This document shows, piece by piece, positions 53,739 to 64,000 of a stretch of 64,000 nucleotides of DNA; the first letter of the stretch is position 1, and each line of letters begins with the position of its first letter. The notes under the pieces were generated by a model, which was given only the letters and a program-made list of their open reading frames with translations, was not told where the DNA came from and made no database searches. The translations under genes and the position numbers were made by a program. The DNA is from Symsagittifera roscoffensis (lineage: Eukaryota > Xenacoelomorpha > Acoela > Convolutidae), in assembly GCF_963678635.1 (NCBI RefSeq), contig NC_087066.1, positions 31,191,301 to 31,255,300 of the forward strand. The letters are read 5' to 3'.

Positions 53739-56700
53739 GGGCGGAAAAAACGCCATGGACCATAGTTCCGAACACTTCGAACACTTACATTTTCAACAAG
53801 AATATTTCCGGTTACTGTTCAGTTAGCACAGAATGTTCCGAACATCGTCTTAAAAATTTTAATAAAATTCATTTTTCAAATTGAGGTGGCATTGTTGGTG
53901 TGGTGTTATAAAAGGATCTTAACGAAAAACTAGAATTGAGGAATTCTCGACAATCTTTGCGAAATACGCAAAAAAAGGACTTATATTAGGAGTAATTTAT
54001 TTTGTGAAACACAATTCGCTTTTGTGAGACGCTTGAATTTGTTGGTATTTTTTGTTAAGTGCTATTGAAGGCGCGTCATTTTGTCATTCATCCCTACCGC
54101 TCGGAAAAATTTCTCCAATAAGAAGAAATTTTTTAAAATTCATTGAATTTAAATTTAAAAGAATTCGGTAACAAAGGCTACCTCAGGCAAAAGAGTGTTT
54201 GATGAAAAACAAAAGGAAAGGGCAAGCAAAAACTTTTAGATTTTGAATTTAAAAAAAAATTTGAATTTCAAATTGTTCTTTCTAAATTTAAAGGTAAAAA
54301 AGGATAGCCGTTTTCTATGCAAGAGTAGCAGCTGTGGTAAAAACTTTTGATCAGTCTTAAAAAAATTTAAAAAATATTTGTTTTTTTTACAAATTGTTGT
54401 TGTTTTTTTTTTCAGCATGTTATAATTAAAAAAAGTCTGAACGAAAAAAAAAACTAATTTTGAAATTTGTGAGATTCATAGTAAAAACAGTCAATTGGAA
54501 AACAGTTTTTGAAGAAAAATGACTGGAAAAAGAAAAAAAATTGAAAAAGTTTCAAACATTTTTCAATATTTTTTGCAGAAACGTTTTGAATTTGTAAGTT
54601 TTTTATACACAAAATTGCGCTAACAAAAATCATAAACTATTTTTACTTGGATAAAACTAAGTTTTCACGGCTAAAATTTAGCTTAAATAAGCTATTGTAA
54701 GCATTTACGGTCACCCTATGTTGTCGAAATTAGAACAAAAATCAAAAATTTTAAACCGGTTTTTCTTGACACTGTGAAAAAAAGTCAAAAATTTTCAAAA
54801 ATTTGAGTGAAAATCAAAAAGAAAAGAACTAAAACACACCTGAATAGAAAGTTCTTCCCCATTTTCAATGGTCGGAACAAAAACTCACAAATTTTGCTCC
54901 CTAAAATGCCTGATTGATGAAAAGGGTCCTTAAATTGAGTGTCCTTGAAAAATGGGCGGAAAAAACGCCATAGACCATAGTTCCGAACACTTCGAGCACT
55001 CACATTTTTAACAAGAATATTTCCGGTTACTGTTCAGTTAGCACAGAATGTTCCGAACATCGTCTTAAAAATTTTAATAAAATTTTTTTTTTCAAATTGA
55101 GGTAGCATTTTTGGCGTGGTGTTATAAAAGGATCTTAACGAAAAACTAGAGTTGAGGAGTTTTCGACAATCTTTGCGCAATAAGCAAAAAAAGGAATTTT
55201 TTTGGGAGTATTTTTTTTGGGAAACACAATTCGCTATTGTGAGACGCTTGAATTTGTTGGTATTTTGTGTTAAGCGCTAGTAAAGGCACGTCATTTTGTC
55301 ATTCATCCCTGCCGCTCGGAAAAATTTCTCCAAAAAGAAGCATTTTTTAAAGTCATTGAATTTAAACTTAAAAGAATTCGGTAACAAAGGTTACCTCAGG
55401 CAACAGAGTGTTTGATGAAAAACAAAAGGAAGGGCTAGCAAAAACATTTAGATTTTGAATTTTGAAAAAAGTTTGAGTTTCAAATTGTTCTTTCTAAATT
55501 TAAAGGTAAACAAGGATAGCCGTTTTCTATGCAAGAGTAGCAGCTGTGGTAAAAATTTTTGACCAGTCTTAAAAAAATTTAAAAAATATTTGTTTTTTTT
55601 TTACAAATTGTTGTTGTTTTTTTCAGCATGTTATAATAAAAAAAGTCTGAACGAGAAAAAACGAATTTTGAAATTTGTGAGATTCATAGTAAAAACAGTC
55701 AATTAGAAAACAGTTTTTGAAGAAAAATGACTGGAAAACGAAAAAAAAAATTGAAAAAATTTTAAAATTTTTCATTATTTTTTGCAGAAACGTTTTGAAT
55801 TTGTAAGTTTTTTATACACAAAATTGCGCTAACAAAATTCATAAGATATGTTTACTTGGATAAAACTAAGTTTTCACGGCTAAAATTAAGCTTAAATAAG
55901 CTATTGTAAGCATTTACGGTCACCCTATGTTGTCAAAATTAGAACAAAAATCAAAAATTTTAAACCGGTTTTTCTTGACACTGTGAAAAAAAGTCAAAAA
56001 TTTTCAAAACATTGAGTAAAAAACAAAAAGAAAAAAACTAAAACTCACCTGAATAGAAAGTTCTTCCCCATTTTCAATGGTCAGAACAAAAACTCACAAA
56101 TTTTCCTCCCTAAAATGCCTGATTGATGAAAAGGGTCCTTAAATTGAGTGTCCTTGAAAATTGGGCGGAAAAAACGCCATAGACCATAGTTCCGAACACT
56201 TCGAGCACTTACATTTTTAACAAGAATATTTCCGGTTACTGTTCAGTTAGCACAGAATGTTCCGAACATCGTCTTAAAAATTTTAATAAAATTTTTTTTT
56301 TCAAATTGAGGTAGCATTTTTGGCGTGGTGTTATAAAAGGATCTTAACGAAAAACTAGAGTTGAGGAGTTTTCGACAATCTTTGCGCAATAAGCAAAAAA
56401 AGGAATTTTTTTGGGAGTATTTTTTTTGGGAAACACAATTCGCTATTGTGAGACGCTTGAATTTGTTGGTATTTTGTGTTAAGCGCTAGTAAAGGCACGT
56501 CATTTTGTCATTCATCCCTGCCGCTCGGAAAAATTTCTCCAAAAAGAAGCATTTTTTAAAGTCATTGAATTTAAATTTAAAAGAATTCGGTAACAAAGGC
56601 TACCTCAGGCAAAAGAGTGTTTGATGAAAAACAAAAGGAAAGGGCAAGCAAAAACTTTTAGATTTTGAATTTAAAAAAAAATTTGAATTTCAAATTGTTC

Positions 56701-59700
56701 TTTCTAAATTTAAAGGTAAAAAAGGATAGCCGTTTTCTATGCAAGAGTAGCAGCTGTGGTAAAAACTTTTGATCAGTCTTAAAAAAATTTAAAAAATATT
56801 TGTTTTTTTTACAAATTGTTGTTGTTTTTTTTTTCAGCATGTTATAATTAAAAAAAGTCTGAACGAAAAAAAAAACTAATTTTGAAATTTGTGAGATTCA
56901 TAGTAAAAACAGTCAATTGGAAAACAGTTTTTGAAGAAAAATGACTGGAAAAAGAAAAAAAATTGAAAAAGTTTCAAACATTTTTCAATATTTTTTGCAG
57001 AAACGTTTTGAATTTGTAAGTTTTTTATACACAAAATTGCGCTAACAAAAATCATAAACTATTTTTACTTGGATAAAACTAAGTTTTCACGGCTAAAATT
57101 TAGCTTAAATAAGCTATTGTAAGCATTTACGGTCACCCTATGTTGTCGAAATTAGAACAAAAATCAAAAATTTTAAACCGGTTTTTCTTGACACTGTGAA
57201 AAAAAGTCAAAAATTTTCAAAAATTTGAGTGAAAATCAAAAAGAAAAGAACTAAAACACACCTGAATAGAAAGTTCTTCCCCATTTTCAATGGTCGGAAC
57301 AAAAACTCACAAATTTTGCTCCCTAAAATGCCTGATTGATGAAAAGGGTCCTTAAATTGAGTGTCCTTGAAAAATGGGCGGAAAAAACGCCATAGACCAT
57401 AGTTCCGAACACTTCGAGCACTCACATTTTTAACAAGAATATTTCCGGTTACTGTTCAGTTAGCACAGAATGTTCCGAACATCGTCTTAAAAATTTTAAT
57501 AAAATTTTTTTTTTCAAATTGAGGTAGCATTTTTGGCGTGGTGTTATAAAAGGATCTTAACGAAAAACTAGAGTTGAGGAGTTTTCGACAATCTTTGCGC
57601 AATAAGCAAAAAAAGGAATTTTTTTGGGAGTATTTTTTTTGGGAAACACAATTCGCTATTGTGAGACGCTTGAATTTGTTGGTATTTTGTGTTAAGCGCT
57701 AGTAAAGGCACGTCATTTTGTCATTCATCCCTGCCGCTCGGAAAAATTTCTCCAAAAAGAAGCATTTTTTAAAGTCATTGAATTTAAACTTAAAAGAATT
57801 CGGTAACAAAGGTTACCTCAGGCAACAGAGTGTTTGATGAAAAACAAAAGGAAAGGGCTAGCAAAAACATTTAGATTTTGAATTTTGAAAAAAGTTTGAG
57901 TTTCAAATTGTTCTTTCTAAATTTAAAGGTAAACAAGGATAGCCGTTTTCTATGCAAGAGTAGCAGCTGTGGTAAAAATTTTTGACCAGTCTTAAAAAAA
58001 TTTAAAAAATATTTGTTTTTTTTTTACAAATTGTTGTTGTTTTTTTCAGCATGTTATAATAAAAAAAGTCTGAACGAGAAAAAACGAATTTTGAAATTTG
58101 TGAGATTCATAGTGAAAAAAGTCAATTAGAAAACAGTTTTTGAAGAAAAATGATTGGAAAACGAAAAAAAAAATTGAAAAAATTTTAAAATTTTTTCATT
58201 ATTTTTTGCAGAAACGTTTTGAATTTGTAAGTTTTTTATACACAAAATTGCGCTAACAAAATTCATAAGATATTTTTACTTGGATAAAACTAAGTTTTCA
58301 CGGCTAAAATTAAGCTTAAATAAGCTATTGTAAGCATTTACGGTCACCCTATGTTGTCAAAATTAGAACAAAAATCAAAAATTTTAAACCGGTTTTTCTT
58401 GACACTGTGAAAAAAAGTCAAAAATTTTCAAAACTTTGAGTAAAAAACAAAAAGAAAAAAACTAAAACTCACCTGAATAGAAAGTTCTTCCCCATTTTCA
58501 ATGGTCAGAACAAAAACTCACAAATTTTGCTCCCTAAAATGCCTGATTGATGAAAAGGGTCCTTAAATTGAGTGTCCTTGAAAATTGGGCGGAAAAAACG
58601 CCATAGACCATAGTTCCGAACACTTCGAGCACTTACATTTTTAACAAGAATATTTCCGGTTACTGTTCAGTTAGCACAGAATGTTCCGAACATCGTCTTA
58701 AGAATTTTAATAAAATTTATTTTTCAAATTGAGGTGGCATTTTTCGCGTGGTGTTATAAAAGGATCTAAACGAAAAACTAGAGTTGAGGAGTTTTCGACA
58801 ATCTTTGCGAAATAAGCAAAAAAAGGAATTTTTTTGGGAGTATTTTTTTTGGGAAACACAATTTGCTATTGTGAGACGCTTGAATTTGTTGGTGTTTTGT
58901 GTTAAGCGCTAGTAAAGGCACGTCATTTTGTCATTCATCCCTGCCGCTCGGAAAAATTTCTCCAAGGAGAAACATTTTTTAAAGTCATTGAATTTAAACG
59001 TAAAAGAACTTGGTAACAAAGGTTACCTCAGGCAACAGAGTGTTTGATGAAAAACAAAAGGAAAGGGCTAGCAAAAACATTTAGATTTTGAATTTTGAAA
59101 AAAGTTTGCGTTTCAAATTGTTTTTTCTAAATTTAGAGGTAAACAAGGATAGCCGTTTTCTATGCAAGAGTAGCAGCTGTGGTAAAAAATTTTGACCAGT
59201 CTTAAAAAAATTGTTGTTTTTTTTACAAATTGTTATTGTTTTTTTTTTCAGCATGTTAAAATAAAAAAAGTCTGAACGAGAAAAAACGAATTTTGAAATT
59301 TGTGAGATTCATAGTAAAAACAGTCAATTGGAAAACAGTTTTTGAAGAAAAATGACTGGAAAACGAAAAAAAAATTTGAAAAAATTTCAAAATTTTTTCA
59401 TTATTTTTTGCAGAACTGTTTTGAATTTGTAAGTTTTTTATACACAAAATTGCGCTAACGAAATTCATAAACTATTTTTACTTGGATAAAACTAAGTTTT
59501 CACGGCTGAAATTAAGCTTAAATAAGCTATTATAAGCTTTTACGGTCACCCTATGTTGTCGAAATTAGAACAAAAATCAAAAATTTTAAACCGGTTTTTC
59601 TCGACACTGTGAAAAAAATTCAAAATTTTTCAAAATTTTGAGTGAAAAAGAAAAAGAAAAGAACTAAAGCACACCTGAATAGAAATTTTTTCCCCATTTT

Positions 59701-59790
59701 CAATGGTCGGAATCAAAACTCACAAATTTTGCTTCCTGAAATGCCTGATTGATAAAAAGTGTCCTTAAATTGAGTGTCCTTGAAAAGATG
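53739..59790 (+). repeat. Tandem array of a ~1.21 kb unit, five copies, with ~2.42 kb higher-order repeat
   Basis: GGGCGGAAAAAACGCCAT starts units at 53,739, 54,954, 56,163, 57,376 and 58,587 (spacing 1,215, 1,209, 1,213 and 1,211). The last unit fades near 59,780. Copies 1 and 3 share long identical stretches (for example 54,236-54,418 with 56,658-56,840, and 54,785-55,003 with 57,207-57,425), and copies 2 and 4 resemble each other. A two-unit block has therefore been duplicated recently. Each unit contains the inverted word GGCG...CGCC at its start and ACATTTTTAACAAGAATATT, GGTTACTGTTCAGTTAGCAC and CCGGTTTTTCTTGACACTGT landmarks. No gene. Open frames repeat simply because the DNA repeats. 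Confidence 0.95.
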
Positions 59791-60648
59791 CAATTTAATG
59801 GAAAATACTGAAACGACAAAGATCAATATCAAATTTACTTGTCTGAATTGGCAGTTAACTAAATCTGCCAGACAATTTTTTGCCATCTAAAATTTTTAAG
59901 ACTTTCTTTCCCAGAAAAAACTTGTGCGGAAAAATGGTAGTGTCGTGAATTGCGTTAGAATTGATTAAGAAAACAAATAATTTCATCAGTCACTTTTATT
60001 TAGGAAATTATTTTTTAGGAAACTAATTCGGTTTTGAGTTTTTGACAAATATTCAGCTGAGACTCTCATATAAAGTTTGTTGTTACTGACTGGTGTTTGT
60101 ACACTAACTCCACCACACTTTGATTTTGAAACATTTCTTTTCATTTTTGTGGCCGGAAACTCTATTTGAGTCTTACTTTGCTTTTTATTGAATTTATTGG
60201 CGAAGTGGACCAGAAGAACTTCTTTTAGTCATTTCAGACTATGAAATCGTTAACTTTCAACAACAAAAAAAACTGAACGACTCAAATCTTGAGTCCAACA
60301 GCTGTTTTTTGTGACAATGTTTGAACCCAAAACTATATGGAGGTCGTTCTTATGTTCTATTAGTCTATTTTGACAATAAATTCAAAAGGAGCAAATCAAG
60401 AAAAGGCGGTTAGTGTACCGAAAAAAAGGATGTAAATCAAAGCCTGAAATTCAAACTTTCGATAAGATTAAAAAAACAGAAAAAAAACAAAAAAAATTAG
60501 TTATTGTTAAAATTAACGTTGTAACAGATCATTGAATTTTTTTTCAAAATAGTTGGAGGGCAACCAAAAAAAATTGCATTGATTAATCAAACATTCATCG
60601 AAATGTCTAATACCTAAGAGATTTGTCATAGCTTGTCTTATATGTTTT
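59732..60648 (+). repeat. ~915 bp direct repeat, copy 1
   Basis: Starts within the last tandem unit (CCTGAAATGCCTGATTGATA) and runs to TAGCTTGTCTTATATGTT near 60,648. It matches 61,190-62,105 almost base for base at an offset of about 1,458 bp. Confidence 0.92.
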
Positions 60649-61189
60649 CAAAATTTTGAGACAAGCTTTTATTTCAATTTTTTTTAGAAAAATTTGAAAC
60701 TTCAAACTTAAAACAAGACAAATTTTTTTCGGAAGTAGAGAAATTAATAAATTTTATTTTTAAAAAAATCAAGTTTTTAAGAGAAAAAATTCTTTCATTC
60801 TTTCAACCCAACGTTATAATACAAAACAAATGTTAACTTTGATAAAGAGAAGTGAGTTTCAACAAAATCATTAGAAATTTTTTTGGGATTTTTGTGCATT
60901 CGATTTGTTATTATTAAAAGGTACAAACATTGAATTGAACTGGCTCAGAAGTAATTCAAATTGATTTGTGAACTGCTAATTGTTCCAAATAAAGTTTTTT
61001 GGAGCAAAACTAAATGATTTTATACTTGTGTTTGCGTGTGATAAGTTTTGTTTGCGTGTGATAAGTTGTTTTTACGTGTGCAAATTTTTCAGCTTACGAA
61101 GTCGTTCCTCAAAACGAAAGTTTTCTCAACCAAAAGGTTGTTTCTATATTGATTATTTAAGGCTCTGTAGGTTATAATCGTCTATTTTA
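60649..61189. other. Spacer between the ~915 bp repeats
   Basis: AT-rich. It contains a small tandem GTTTGCGTGTGATAAGTT repeat (about 61,029-61,085, three copies, the last changed). No gene. Confidence 0.6.
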
Positions 61190-62105
61190 GCTCCCTAAAA
61201 TGCCTGATTGATAAAAAGGGTCCTTAAATTGAGTGTCCTTGAAAAGATGCAACTTAATGGAAAATACTGAAACGACAAAGATCAATATCAAATTTACTTG
61301 TCTGAATTGGCAGTTAACTAAATCTGCCAGAAAATTTTTTGCCATCTAAAATTTTTAAGACTTTCTTTCCCAGAAAAAACTTGTGCGGAAAAATGGTAGT
61401 GTCGTGAATTGCGTTAGAATTGATTAAGAAAACAAATAATTTCATCAGTCACTTTTATTTAGGAAATTATTTTTTAGTAAACTAATTCGGTTTTGAGTTT
61501 TTGACGAACATTCAGCTGAGACCCTCATATAAAGTTTGTTGTTACTGACTGGTTTGTGTACTAACCCCACCACACTTTGATTTTGAAACATTTCTTTTCA
61601 TTTTTGTGGCCGGAAACTCTATTTGAGTCTTACTTTGCTTTTTATTGAATTTATTGGCGAAGTGGACAAGAAGAACTTCTTTTAGTCATTTCAGACTATG
61701 AAATCGGTAACTTTCAACAAAAAAAACTGAACGACTCAAATCTTGAGTCCAACAGCTGTTTTTTGTGACAATGTTTGAACCCAAAACTATATGGAGGTCG
61801 TTCTTATGTTCTATTAGTCTATTTTGACAATAAATTCAAAAGGAGCAAATCAAGAAAAGGCGGTTAGTGTACCGAAAAAAAGGATGTAAATCAAAGCCTG
61901 AAATTCAAACTTTCGATAAGATTAAAAAAACAGAAAAAAAACAAAAAAAATTAGTTATTGTTAAAATTAACGTTGTAACAGATCATTGAATTTTTTTTCA
62001 AAATAGTTGGAGGGCAACCAAAAAAAATTGCATTGATTAATCAAACATTCATCGAAATGTCTAATACCTAAGAGATTTGTCATAGCTTGTCTTATATGTT
62101 CCCAA
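61190..62105 (+). repeat. ~915 bp direct repeat, copy 2
   Basis: Begins with GCTCCCTAAAATGCCTGATT, the same 3' segment that closes each 1.21 kb unit, and continues with the sequence after the last tandem unit. This copy therefore probably arose by transposition or unequal exchange of the array edge. Confidence 0.92.
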
Positions 62106-62920
62106 AATCAGTTTCAGGCAAAAGAGATATTAGTTGCTCAAATTCCGAAAAAAAATTGCAGTAGTGGTTTTCATTAAGAACTGAACAACTACAGACCTTA
62201 TAACTACTGCCCATTTAAACTTTTACAGTTTTGTCTTCGTGTCGAAAAAAAATGTTTTTTTTTTGGTTCGAGAGGTTTCTCCAGAAAATTAAGGCATTTA
62301 CTTGCTTGTAAAATCAAATGTCAGAACCACAAAAAAGACTACAAAAATCAAAAAAGGAAGTATTTTTTGTACTTCCATTCACAATAAACCTTCTCCTCAA
62401 ACCATGAGCATGTCTTTTAGTAATTTAATTTATAGTTTTGAGTAATTTTATTTGATTTTTTCAATCAACAGTGGCACGTTGGCGTTCAAAAGACAACGCA
62501 AGATAATTTCTTAAGTTTTTGGGCGAAAAAGTGATAATTTCATGAAGTGCTTCACAATTTGAGAACAGTAAATTATATGTTTTTTTTCTGGCTGCCGAAC
62601 AAAAAGACAGAACGCTCGCGATTTTGCTTTTGGTTCTGCAAACCAATTTCAATTTCAATGTGAAATAAAAATATTTTTTGAGCTCAAAGTTAAATACTTT
62701 TTGTACGAAGATATGCGAGATAGAAAACTGCCAATTGTGCCAGTATTTAAGTGAAAGCCGCAAATTGAACCATTCTTTTATAAAATAAAGCATAACTTGG
62801 GTTGGATAATGCGTTTTTTTATCACGTTTTCAATCAAATCTTTTTATCGACTTCAAAATGCTCCATCCGGATGCAAGCATTCTTATTGTTTTGACAAGAA
62901 TTCTTTTATGTGAGAAAAGT
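62106..62920. other. Unassigned AT-rich sequence
   Basis: A 110-codon minus-strand frame (62,461-62,793) has no recognisable domain and overlaps what looks like a decayed repeat (GCCGCAAATTGAACCATTCT resembles GCGGTAAATTGAATCATTCT at 63,600). Confidence 0.4.
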
Positions 62921-62924
62921 TGCA

Positions 62925-62990
62925 AAATGGGGATTGAACCTGGAGTTTTTGTTATCTAAGCGAGTTTGCTACGCCCTTTCTCGAAATTAT
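62925..62990 (-). repeat. tRNA-like relic or SINE head
   Basis: On the minus strand, GGGCGTAGCAAACTCGCTTA (A-box region) is followed by CCAGGTTCAATCCCC (B-box and T arm), with about 75 bases in all. The ends do not form a convincing acceptor stem. Confidence 0.4.
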
Positions 62991-63204
62991 TCTGAGTCTG
63001 AGATTGCTCGTTATAAAGTCTGAAAAATTATTTATGATCGTGACAGAGTAACATGAATGACTATTCCACAATCAACATTTCAAACATGAAACGAGGGAGG
63101 CCAACCAACCTTTTGTCTCAGTTTTAACCCTCATTATTTCGTATGTGCAGAGCAAAAATTATAGTTTATCAAAACAACCTACCAAGAACTGTTGAAGACC
63201 AACT

Positions 63205-63660
63205 ACAGGGCAATCGCAGCATTCAGAGCGTAGCTCTGATATAATAGCAGTCTTGTTGCATTGTACGGCCCAAATAGCCTAGTTTTTTTGCTCGTTATTT
63301 TGATATATATGGTTAATCGCTATTCTGCCAGTCACCATTCCAAATTTTCAGAACAGTAATCAAAATATTTCCTTGTTTTAACTTTCGAAAAAAAAGGCGG
63401 AAGGTTCGGAAAGATTTTGGTTCTCCAGACAATTTCACTTTTTTGAGATTCTTTATCATCTGAAAAAAAACGTTTGAGCTCAAAATTGAAAGAAATTTTC
63501 ATGTGCGACAATTTTTTGCGAAGTTATGCGTGTTTGAAAGTTTTTAATTTCGCAGGTTTGGGGAAAAAAGCGCAATATTTTTGTGCTATTTAAATGCAAG
63601 CGGTAAATTGAATCATTCTACGATTTTAATTTAAAATGAAGCAAAGCTTGCGTTTATTAC
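63205..63660 (+). repeat. Diverged pieces of the hairpin-ended repeat
   Basis: A 3' tail (CAGAGCGTAGCTCTGATATA, then AGCAGTCTTGTT) at 63,222-63,257 shows a stem-loop at the expected place although the paired bases differ from the consensus. A 5' half begins near 63,378 (TTAACTTTCGAAAAAAAAGG) and runs to the GCAAGCGGTAAATTGAATCA region near 63,620. Confidence 0.55.
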
Positions 63661-64000
63661 CTAGTACCTTAATAGACTTCCAATTTGTACTTTTAATAAA
63701 AAGTATCCTGCTGACTGCGCCATAATAAAGAGTATTGAAATACCACTGGGATAAAAAAAACTATGTGAACTTGTGATAAAATGAATAAAATAACGATGTT
63801 TGATTTAAAACTGCTTTTCATTATTTCAATCGAAAAGTGATGCGAAGTCCAATGGACTTCGAATAGACATGACAAGCAGGTATCTATTTAAGAACTAAAG
63901 GTCAAGATTAATATGAAATAAAAACACCACCACAACAACTTAAAATACATGTGGGTGAAAAAAATGATGAAAACAAATCCAGTTATTCTCCTTTTCATTC
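63661..64000. other. Unassigned AT-rich end of the window
   Basis: No gene, RNA or repeat family recognised. Confidence 0.45.

Noticed and set aside
54236-57425. Identical 60- and 72-codon minus-strand frames in the 1.21 kb units
   Set aside because: They are Lys/Phe-rich frames in AT-rich DNA, carried along by the duplication and absent or broken in the other units.
62461-62793. 110-codon minus-strand frame near the right end
   Set aside because: No recognisable domain, and part of it resembles a decayed repeat found again at about 63,600.

Overview
The window is AT-rich animal nuclear DNA. The evidence is a rhodopsin-class GPCR gene split by GT-AG introns, several families of non-autonomous repeats, long tandem arrays, tRNA-derived SINE heads, and a decayed Polinton (Maverick) DNA transposon of about 17.8 kb. 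The sequence does not allow me to name the species. An invertebrate with a repeat-rich genome fits best. The GPCR exons, especially exons 3 and 5, are clearly more GC-rich than their surroundings.

Layout. 1-61 is a near-perfect palindrome. 302-4,500 is a tandem array with a ~942 bp period, made of a ~545-565 bp hairpin-ended repeat plus a ~385 bp spacer, followed by shortened mosaic copies. 4,500-7,748 is non-coding with short degenerate repeats. 7,749-25,590 is the Polinton. 25,591-28,367 holds no recognisable gene. 28,368-46,947 (minus strand) is a seven-exon GPCR gene predicted to encode 442 residues. Its introns hold many repeat copies. 46,948-53,738 has no recognisable gene. 53,739-59,790 is five tandem copies of a ~1.21 kb unit arranged as a ~2.42 kb higher-order repeat. 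59,732-62,105 contains two direct copies of a ~0.9 kb segment. The rest is unassigned AT-rich sequence with repeat fragments.

The Polinton has ~240 bp terminal inverted repeats starting 5'-AGTAGTAGATG. Each carries a hairpin with 12 bp arms. Its gene set is the expected one. A protein-primed family B DNA polymerase lies on the minus strand at the left. On the plus strand follow remnants of a packaging ATPase, a retroviral-type integrase, a putative minor capsid protein, a small basic protein, the major capsid protein and an adenain-like cysteine protease. All core genes are broken. The integrase to minor-capsid block is present twice in tandem, and both integrase copies have a TAG codon where the catalytic glutamate should be. 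Between the polymerase and the next genes lies a ~60 bp tandem repeat containing CRE-like TGACGTCA. Several element ORFs (12,845-14,486 and 15,420-16,758) match no family I can name.

The GPCR gene is intact by reading frame: every splice junction keeps phase and all seven helices are recognisable. Its activation switches are unusual: NRL in place of DRY and CTP in place of CWxP. NPxxY is kept. It has no Asp at position 3.32, so it is probably not an amine receptor.
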